From assembly GCA_041497995.1 (NCBI GenBank), contig JBGQHM010000234.1, positions 1 to 10,701 of the forward strand: a stretch of DNA of 10,701 bases. Direction: 5' to 3'. This DNA comes from DATKMS01 sp041497995 (GTDB taxonomy: Bacteria > Desulfobacterota > Binatia > HRBIN30). Below, one piece after another: positions 6,612-10,701 of the stretch. Each line of letters opens with the position of its first letter. The first letter of the stretch is position 1. A model generated the notes under the pieces. The model ran no database searches. It was given only the letters and a program-made list of their open reading frames with translations, and was not told the DNA's origin. The translations under genes and the position numbers were made by a program.

Positions 6612-6801
6612 TCGCCGGGGCGATGTCGATCAACAGGTCGATGTCGCCCGTGGCGCGCGGGAAGCCGGCTTGAATCACGGCCATCCCGCCAATCACCAGG
6701 TAGGCTGCACCCGCCGCGTTCAGATCGCGGCAGAGGGCAACGAGGTCCGCTAGGAGCGGGGGACGTGCTTCCGGGGCCGCGTCAGCATTGTCAAGAACCA
6801 T
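6610..6801 (-). pseudogene. Truncated MNT-like nucleotidyltransferase, N-terminal part
   Basis: From ATG 6801 the first 64 codons encode the start of a nucleotidyltransferase. A helix LLADLVALCRDLNAAGAAYL leads to VIGGMAV (36-42), with the Gly-Gly of the nucleotide-binding loop, and GDIDLLID (52-59), with the two metal-binding Asp (D53, D55). After about residue 64 (APAN) the reading no longer resembles the family; it runs on out of frame through the sorting-tail relic to a stop at 6418-6420. The rest of the enzyme, including the third carboxylate and the helical domain, is gone. It overlaps the small upstream gene by about 50 bp, as in a translationally coupled toxin-antitoxin-like pair. The chimeric 128-residue product is very unlikely to be active. 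Confidence 0.65.
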
Positions 6802-6992
6802 GCGTCGCTCTCTTCGAAACTGGCGAAGCGATACACTCCCTTCGGGATGAACGGCTTGTCGCCGCGGAGCCGCAGGGCAAGCTCCAGCAGGCCAGCCGCA
6901 GCAGCGAGCCCGCCGCGCCACCGTCGCCGTCCGACAACCTTCATGGGCAGCTCATTGCTCGGAGGAGCGGCTCGTTGGGAGTCAATCGTCAT
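6750..6992 (-). CDS. Small partner protein of the broken nucleotidyltransferase
   Basis: The product has 80 residues from ATG 6992, or 64 from the in-frame ATG 6944, which gives a more natural start (MKVVGRRRWRGG). The C-terminal part reads KPFIPKGVYRFASFEESDAW. Small proteins with such a Pro-Lys-Gly-Val-Tyr-Arg-Phe block are, as I recall, often encoded just upstream of nucleotidyltransferase genes in toxin-antitoxin-like pairs. It overlaps the truncated nucleotidyltransferase gene, which fits that arrangement. No good ribosome binding site precedes either ATG. The frame itself is intact, but with its partner destroyed it may be a non-functional leftover or an orphan antitoxin-like gene. Confidence 0.55.
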   Translation of the reverse strand: MTIDSQRAAPPSNELPMKVVGRRRWRGGLAAAAGLLELALRLRGDKPFIPKGVYRFASFEESDAWFLTMLTRPRKHVPRS

Positions 6993-7038
6993 GCAGAATG
7001 GATAGTATCACACCCCCCCCAAGTCGAGAGGCAGGCTC

Positions 7039-7206
7039 ATGGTCGGGTTCGCTACCAGCCTGCATCTCACGCGTCACGGATATCGCGTGGTCGGCGCGCT
7101 GCGGAACCCAGTCTCGGCGCAGACCAGGGCCGAGGAGCCTGTCACGTGCACTGGTGCGATCGACCCAGGCGCGCTATTCCTCCGCACACACGATTCACGA
7201 GGATGA
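7039..7206 (+). pseudogene. Fragment of a short-chain dehydrogenase gene
   Basis: From ATG 7039 a 55-codon frame begins GFATSLHLTRHGYRVVGALR. This is nearly the same as residues 14-33 of the intact SDR at 9172-10038 (GFATSLRLARHGFRVFAGMR). Over 66 bp (7042-7107 against 9208-9273) I count 54 identical bases, with most differences at third positions or conservative. The preceding dinucleotide-binding motif (Thr-Gly-x-x-x-Gly-Ile-Gly) is missing and the similarity ends after about codon 24. It is a relic of a paralogous SDR gene, or a diverged partial duplication of the one 2.1 kb downstream. An 8-C run lies just before it at 7013-7020. Confidence 0.6.
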
Positions 7207-7224
7207 CCGGAAAGAGAGGCACCT

Positions 7225-7377
7225 ATGGGCAAGGTTTCGGGAGACAAGGCAAAATACAATCGCGAGCGCCGCAAGAAAATCGCACGACGGGTGGAGATGC
7301 GCGCGCTGCGGGCGACGCTCACTGCGGCCGGCACGGCGACGCCGCAGTCCAAAGCCGGCGCCACAAGCAAGCGCTAG
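7225..7377 (+). CDS. 50-residue highly basic small protein
   Basis: ATG 7225 follows GAGAGG by 5 nt and opens a 50-codon frame ending at TAG 7375-7377. The product starts MGKVSGDKAKYNRERRKKIA, continues with an Arg/Lys-rich amphipathic helix (to about residue 32), then an Ala/Thr-rich flexible tail ending in SKR. It resembles small conserved basic proteins starting MGK-x-SGDKA that I recall from several environmental bacterial genomes and that have no assigned function. Nucleic-acid or ribosome binding is a guess from charge alone. The good ribosome binding site and clean composition argue that it is a real gene although very short. Confidence 0.6.
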   Translation: MGKVSGDKAKYNRERRKKIARRVEMRALRATLTAAGTATPQSKAGATSKR

Positions 7378-7387
7378 CGGGCTGCGC

Positions 7388-7405
7388 CCCGCCAGAGTCG
7401 GCGGG
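7388..7405. terminator. GC-rich hairpin between convergent genes
   Basis: CCCGCC (7388-7393) and GGCGGG (7400-7405) are perfectly complementary around a 6-nt loop. The hairpin lies 10 bp after the stop of the small basic protein gene and about 50 bp before the end of the converging amidohydrolase gene, where a shared terminator would be expected. No T-run follows on either strand, so it would be a weak or factor-dependent terminator. Confidence 0.35.
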
Positions 7406-7454
7406 ACCGCTCCGCGATGGGTTGCGTGGGCGGTAGCGGCGCCAGCGCGTCGCG

Positions 7455-8465
7455 CTAGCTCCCTAGTCCGAGCAGCCTCGTCGCGTTCTGGTAGAGCACC
7501 TTGGCGCGTAGGTGTTCGCGGCCAACGGTGGCCATCAGCACCTTCGCGATGCCGATGGCCTGGTGATAGAAGGGCCAATCGCTGCCGTAGACGACCCGCT
7601 CGGGATCGGCGCGATCGAGAATGGTCCGAACATTCCCGAGCGACTGTCCCGACAGCTCGAGCCACACGTTCGGGTAGCGACAGGCGAGATCTAGCGCTTG
7701 TTCCATTTGCAGCGCGCCGGCATGGCCGAGCACGAACATGGTGCGTGGCTCCTCGGCAATGGGTTTCTCGTAGAGAGCGACCTGCGTGCGGCGCCGACCG
7801 GACTGCAGCTCGATGCCCACCGGGCCGCAGTGCATCAACACCGGCAGGTTGCGCGCAGCGCAGAGGCGATAGAGCGCCATCGCGCGTGGATGATCGGGCA
7901 TGATCAGCTGCACCGCGGGGTGTACTTTCACGCCGCGTGCACCGGCATGGGCTTGCTCGTCGAGGCGTATGCCGACGCGATCGACGATTGGGTGAACCGA
8001 TCCGAACGAGAGCATCTTGGGTTCCCGCCGCGCCGCGTCGAGGGCATGCGCGGCATTCTTCGAGATGTACGGCAGCTCGATCGGCAGCAGCACGGAGTGC
8101 ACGATGCCGAGCTCGTCCATCTCGCGCACCAGGTTGGGTACCGTGTGCGTTGCCCTCATACCGCCGCGGCTGAGACTGCCGAGCGTCAGGTCGCGCTTGA
8201 GGGCGCGGAGCGCCGCGGGTGTGAAATTCTTGTTCTGATAGACATCGAAGTCGATGCTGCAGCACGCCGGCAGGTAGTGCTCGGTGTGAGGCGTCGCGCG
8301 GTGCAGGTCGACGCGCATCGGCAGCAGATAGGCGAGCGCAATATGCGAGTGCATGTCGATCACTGGGCCGACCGTCGGATCGGAAACGACGAGACGGCCG
8401 TCGCGGAGATCGAACCACGGCAGGCGTGACAGATCGAAGAGGTTCTCGAAGACCTGAGCAGGCAT
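7455..8465 (-). CDS. Amidohydrolase-family metal-dependent hydrolase or decarboxylase (amidohydrolase-2 type)
   Basis: The product has 336 residues and reads as a TIM-barrel of the amidohydrolase-2 (ACMSD-like) group. Metal and catalytic motifs are in the expected order: VIDMHSH (35-41) with the His39-x-His41 pair, GVKVHP (178-183), LPVLMHCG (207-214) with His212, FVLGHAG (244-250) with His248, and VVYGSDWPF (291-299) with the catalytic Asp296. The end NATRLLGL is also typical of the family. There is no signal peptide, so it is cytoplasmic. Family members hydrolyse or decarboxylate diverse acids and lactones; the substrate here cannot be told. The start at ATG 8465 has only a weak GGGGA upstream. 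It lies downstream of the Cys-rich secreted protein gene on the same strand with an 81-bp gap, and may or may not share its transcript. Confidence 0.85.
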   Translation of the reverse strand: MPAQVFENLFDLSRLPWFDLRDGRLVVSDPTVGPVIDMHSHIALAYLLPMRVDLHRATPHTEHYLPACCSIDFDVYQNKNFTPAALRALKRDLTLGSLSRGGMRATHTVPNLVREMDELGIVHSVLLPIELPYISKNAAHALDAARREPKMLSFGSVHPIVDRVGIRLDEQAHAGARGVKVHPAVQLIMPDHPRAMALYRLCAARNLPVLMHCGPVGIELQSGRRRTQVALYEKPIAEEPRTMFVLGHAGALQMEQALDLACRYPNVWLELSGQSLGNVRTILDRADPERVVYGSDWPFYHQAIGIAKVLMATVGREHLRAKVLYQNATRLLGLGS

Positions 8466-8546
8466 CGAGTCCCCATATCCGCAGTCGCCGCCGCGGACAA
8501 GGCGAGCTCGATGTGGGAAGCGAAGTGGGAGTCTTGAAGTGAGCGG

Positions 8547-9068
8547 TTAGGCGGAGCGCCGCCGCAACCGCCACAGTCCGAGGGCGCTCAGTCCGGCGAA
8601 TAGCAGACCCAGCGCCCAAGGGGCCAACGCCGGAGCCGTCGACGAGTGACAAAGAAAGGTCGTGGTGTCGGTGTTGGTGTTGATGTTTTCCGTACCGGCG
8701 GCGACGCAGCAGGGCGTACCAAAAGGCGGCGCCTCTCCACAGTCGCACGGCAGCTCGTTGGGTACGTCCCGATTTTCGACCCCGATGCACTTTGGTCCGA
8801 ACTCAAGTTCTACCGTGAGGCAGGTGAGGGTCATGCCCTCCAAGACGCAATCTGGATCAAACGGCGGTGTCGGACAGCCCAAAATCGTGTGTGAGCTTGT
8901 CGATGTGGTGGTAGTAACAATGCTGCCGCCACTGGAACCACCACCGCACAATCCAGCAGCAAAGACCGTGGGATTGAGGATCACCATCCATGCCGTGAGC
9001 ACGGCGAACAGCGCCACGCCGCAGAGTCCGCGGAACCTGCGAGGCATGTGCGGCGTGATTTCCAGCAT
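8547..9068 (-). CDS. Cys-rich secreted protein with PALAPW C-terminal sorting tail
   Basis: From ATG 9068 (GAGG 8 nt upstream) the product has 173 residues; ATG 9047, in frame, is an alternative start. A signal peptide runs to about residue 38 (ALFAVLTAWMVILNPTVFAA). The mature part is short, rich in Thr, Ser and Gly, and has about eleven Cys (41, 65, 74, 83, 94, 108, 110, 120, 121, 140 and others close by), which suggests several disulphides and an extracytoplasmic location. It ends with PALAPW (146-151), a hydrophobic helix (151-166) and RLRRRSA, the layout of PEP-CTERM/IPTL-type sorting tails processed by an exosortase-like system. I do not recognise the Cys-rich core. A relic with the same kind of tail sits at 6411-6611, so the host probably has a set of such proteins. 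Confidence 0.7.
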   Translation of the reverse strand: MLEITPHMPRRFRGLCGVALFAVLTAWMVILNPTVFAAGLCGGGSSGGSIVTTTTSTSSHTILGCPTPPFDPDCVLEGMTLTCLTVELEFGPKCIGVENRDVPNELPCDCGEAPPFGTPCCVAAGTENINTNTDTTTFLCHSSTAPALAPWALGLLFAGLSALGLWRLRRRSA

Positions 9069-9077
9069 CCCGCTCGC

Positions 9078-9106
9078 CTCATACTGCAAACTCCGTTCGG
9101 ATTCAA
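9078..9106 (-). promoter_or_regulatory. Possible promoter of the Cys-rich secreted protein gene
   Basis: On the minus strand TTGAAT (9106-9101) and TATGAG (9083-9078) are separated by 17 bp, each matching four of six consensus bases. If used, transcription would begin almost at ATG 9068, which would favour the downstream ATG 9047 or a leaderless message. A perfect palindrome lies just upstream of the -35 element. Confidence 0.3.
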
Positions 9107-9108
9107 AC

Positions 9109-9128
9109 TGACCCACTACCCTGGGTCA
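9109..9128. promoter_or_regulatory. 7-6-7 inverted repeat, operator-like, in a divergent intergenic region
   Basis: TGACCCA (9109-9115) and TGGGTCA (9122-9128) are a perfect inverted repeat with a 6-bp spacer. It lies in the 103-bp gap between the divergently transcribed Cys-rich secreted protein gene and the SDR gene, next to a possible -35 element. A dimeric regulator such as a TetR- or MarR-type repressor would bind a site of this size, but no regulator gene is adjacent. Confidence 0.4.
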
Positions 9129-9171
9129 CGTTGGTGTTGCGATCCGCCGCCAAGCCTGCTGGAATCCGTCG

Positions 9172-10038
9172 ATGAAAATCGCCGTCGTCACCGGAACCAG
9201 CACCGGCATCGGGTTCGCCACCAGCCTGCGGCTCGCGCGTCACGGCTTTCGCGTGTTCGCCGGGATGCGGAATCTCGCGAAGGCGGAGCCGCTGCGCAGC
9301 GCAGCACAGGCGGAGCGCCTCCCCGTGGAGGTGATCGAGCTCGACGTCACCTCGCCCGAGTCGATCGCCTCGTGCTTCGCGCAGGTCGCCCGTGTCGCTC
9401 CTGTCGATGTGCTCGTCAACAATGCCGGCATCGGCGGCGCCACGCCCCTCGAGCTCACACCAGAGGACGAGCACCGGCGCATGTTCGACACGAACTACTT
9501 CGGCTCCATTGCCTGCATTCAGGCGGTGCTGCCCAGCATGCGCGAGCGCCGCAGCGGCACCATCGTGAACGTGACCTCGATCGCGGGTCTGGTCGCGACT
9601 CCCAACCAGATTGCGTACTCCGCCTCGAAGTGGGCGCTCGAATGCGCCGGCGAAGCCCTCGCTCATGAGGTGCGTCGTTTCGGCGTGCGCGTGGTGAATG
9701 TCGAACCCGGTGTCGTGATGACCTCCATCTTCGAGAACTCGGCGGCCGCCACGCGTTACGAAAAAACGTCCCCGTATCAGCCGATCATGCGCCGCAACGG
9801 CAAACTCTTCGCCGCCGGCTTCGGAGACCCTGCCCAACCTGAAGACGTGGCGCAGACTATTCTGGCGGCCATTACCTCCGACGAGTACCGCCTGCGCTGG
9901 CCCGTCGGCAAAGATGCCGTCGGCTTCTACCGCGGCCGTCCCACGATCAGCGACGAAGACTGGGTGGCGTTGGGAGATGATCTCTCCGACCAGGAGTACA
10001 ACCAACGCTTCAAGGAGTACTTCGGCATCAAGCTCTGA
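9172..10038 (+). CDS. Classical short-chain dehydrogenase/reductase (SDR)
   Basis: The product has 288 residues with all classical SDR landmarks. The dinucleotide-binding motif is TGTSTGIG (7-14), and Arg33 after the second strand suggests NADP(H) preference. LDVTSPES (57-64) carries the adenine-contacting Asp. NNAG is at 83-86, N108 is the structural Asn, Ser136 lies in NVTSIAG, and Y149-x-x-x-K153 is the catalytic pair. The PG motif follows at 179-180. The C-terminal extension (about 225-288) is longer than in minimal SDRs and ends in an acidic/aromatic tail. It is cytoplasmic and would oxidise or reduce an alcohol/ketone pair of unknown identity. The start has only a weak GGAA upstream. 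The LolA-like gene follows after 33 bp on the same strand, so the two are probably cotranscribed. Confidence 0.9.
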   Translation: MKIAVVTGTSTGIGFATSLRLARHGFRVFAGMRNLAKAEPLRSAAQAERLPVEVIELDVTSPESIASCFAQVARVAPVDVLVNNAGIGGATPLELTPEDEHRRMFDTNYFGSIACIQAVLPSMRERRSGTIVNVTSIAGLVATPNQIAYSASKWALECAGEALAHEVRRFGVRVVNVEPGVVMTSIFENSAAATRYEKTSPYQPIMRRNGKLFAAGFGDPAQPEDVAQTILAAITSDEYRLRWPVGKDAVGFYRGRPTISDEDWVALGDDLSDQEYNQRFKEYFGIKL

Positions 10039-10071
10039 ACCGGCGCCCGCTCGAACGAGGGGCTGTCCACG

Positions 10072-10701
10072 ATGGGTCGTACCGCAACACGCCAGATGCT
10101 CTCGGCCGCACTCGCCGGATTCGTTCTCCTCTGCGCAGCGACAGGGCGCGGCGAGGAGGAGGCTCCCCGCGATCTCTTCAAACGGATCGTCGATAGCATC
10201 CCGAAGGTACCGTTCTTTGCCAAGGTGACGCTCACCAACCGTAACTCGGTACGAGAGCTAGAGCTCAGCCACAAACAACTGAACGAGAAGACCTTTGGCG
10301 CGTACCTCGCGGTGACGAGCCCGCAGGACGCCGCGGGTACGAGGTTCTTGGTCGTCGAACATACCGACGGTCCGGACGAGCAGTACATCCGCGTCCCGGC
10401 AGTTTCGCGCGTCGTCCGCTTGGTGAGCAGCAACCGTGGACAGCAGCTTCTCGGATCTGAGTTTTCCGTTTCCGATCTTACGCTGCCGAATCCCGACGCC
10501 CTGGACCTGAGTTATGCCGGCACCGAGTCGGTCAATGGGCGCGCGTGCAAGCTCGTCGATGTTGTCGCCAAGCCGGAGGCAGATTGGCAGTACACGAAGG
10601 CGCGCTACGCGATCGATCCGGTCGACTTGATCATCGTGCGGGCGGAGCTCTTTGACGAGAAGGGGCTGCTGAAGGTCTGGACCCTGGACAAGGTCGAAAA
10701 A
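10072..10701 (+). CDS. LolA-like periplasmic outer-membrane lipoprotein-sorting protein (partial, 3' end cut by window)
   Basis: ATG 10072, preceded by GAGGGG at 9 nt, opens a frame that is uninterrupted for 210 codons to the window end. A signal peptide of about 27 residues (MLSAALAGFVLLCAATG core) is followed by the LolA-like pattern: VTLTNR, a beta-strand series, YIRVPAVSRVVRLVSS (105-120), then GQQLLGSEFSVSDL (123-136), and later ACKLVDVVAKP (158-168) and LLKVW. Proteins with this IxxP-x-x-x-R / FxGSxFxxxDL layout are annotated as outer membrane lipoprotein-sorting or LolA-like (PF17131 as I recall it). They are often encoded near MMPL-type lipid transporters. They bind a lipid or lipoprotein acyl chain in the periplasm. 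Perhaps 40-60 residues are missing at the end. The gene just upstream is the SDR. Confidence 0.8.
   Translation, partial: MGRTATRQMLSAALAGFVLLCAATGRGEEEAPRDLFKRIVDSIPKVPFFAKVTLTNRNSVRELELSHKQLNEKTFGAYLAVTSPQDAAGTRFLVVEHTDGPDEQYIRVPAVSRVVRLVSSNRGQQLLGSEFSVSDLTLPNPDALDLSYAGTESVNGRACKLVDVVAKPEADWQYTKARYAIDPVDLIIVRAELFDEKGLLKVWTLDKVEK

Noticed and set aside
6435..7436. A 333-codon open frame on the plus strand
   Set aside because: It runs antisense through the nucleotidyltransferase and its partner gene and through the SDR relic, with low-complexity Arg/Gly/Pro content and no domain.
7195..8790. A 531-codon open frame on the minus strand
   Set aside because: It overlaps the amidohydrolase (clear metal motifs) in a different frame on the same strand. 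Its translation is Arg/Ala/His-rich with no motifs, as expected from an alternative frame of high-GC DNA.
1..10701. CRISPR arrays, tRNA or rRNA genes, insertion-sequence transposases
   Set aside because: I found no regularly spaced repeats, no cloverleaf-like or rRNA-like conserved segments and no transposase motifs.

Overview
The window is high-GC DNA from an environmental bacterium. The style is that of an uncultured deltaproteobacterial or Binatota-like lineage. I base this on codon usage, on secreted proteins with a C-terminal Pro-Trp/hydrophobic/Arg sorting tail, and on a periplasmic LolA-like gene. The taxonomic guess is inference; no rRNA or other phylogenetic marker is present.

Layout. 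(1) Positions 1-83 hold the last codons of a truncated upstream gene, followed by about 230 bp without a gene but with a 10-bp hairpin. (2) Positions 314-3141 hold the most interesting part, a tight two-gene operon with a 5-bp gap. The first gene encodes a SIR2-like plus TIR fusion; its SIR2 catalytic motifs look lost and its TIR glutamate is kept. The second encodes a membrane-anchored STAND-type P-loop NTPase that ends in two transmembrane helices instead of sensor repeats. This has the architecture of an NTPase-controlled NAD-depleting immune or cell-suicide system. (3) Positions 3246-3746 encode a four-helix membrane protein on the minus strand. (4) Positions 3900-4613, minus strand, hold a Phd/YefM-type antitoxin, a HigA-like XRE protein with an abnormal 5' end, and a fragment of an AlkA-like DNA glycosylase. 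No toxin is visible. (5) Positions 4854-6368 encode a secreted alpha/beta hydrolase. (6) Positions 6400-7210 are a gene graveyard: a sorting-tail fragment joined to a truncated nucleotidyltransferase, its small partner gene, and a fragment of a short-chain dehydrogenase about 82% identical over 66 bp to the intact gene at 9172. (7) From 7225 to the end are ordinary genes: a 50-residue basic protein, an amidohydrolase, a Cys-rich secreted protein with the sorting tail, an SDR oxidoreductase and the start of a LolA-like periplasmic protein.

How the genes relate. The SIR2-TIR/STAND pair very probably acts as one unit. The nucleotidyltransferase and its small neighbour were once a toxin-antitoxin-like pair. 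The SDR and LolA-like genes are 33 bp apart on the same strand and probably cotranscribed. The rest looks like independent transcription units. The density of broken genes and toxin-antitoxin-type genes between 3.9 and 7.2 kb marks an accessory, recombining region next to the putative defence operon.
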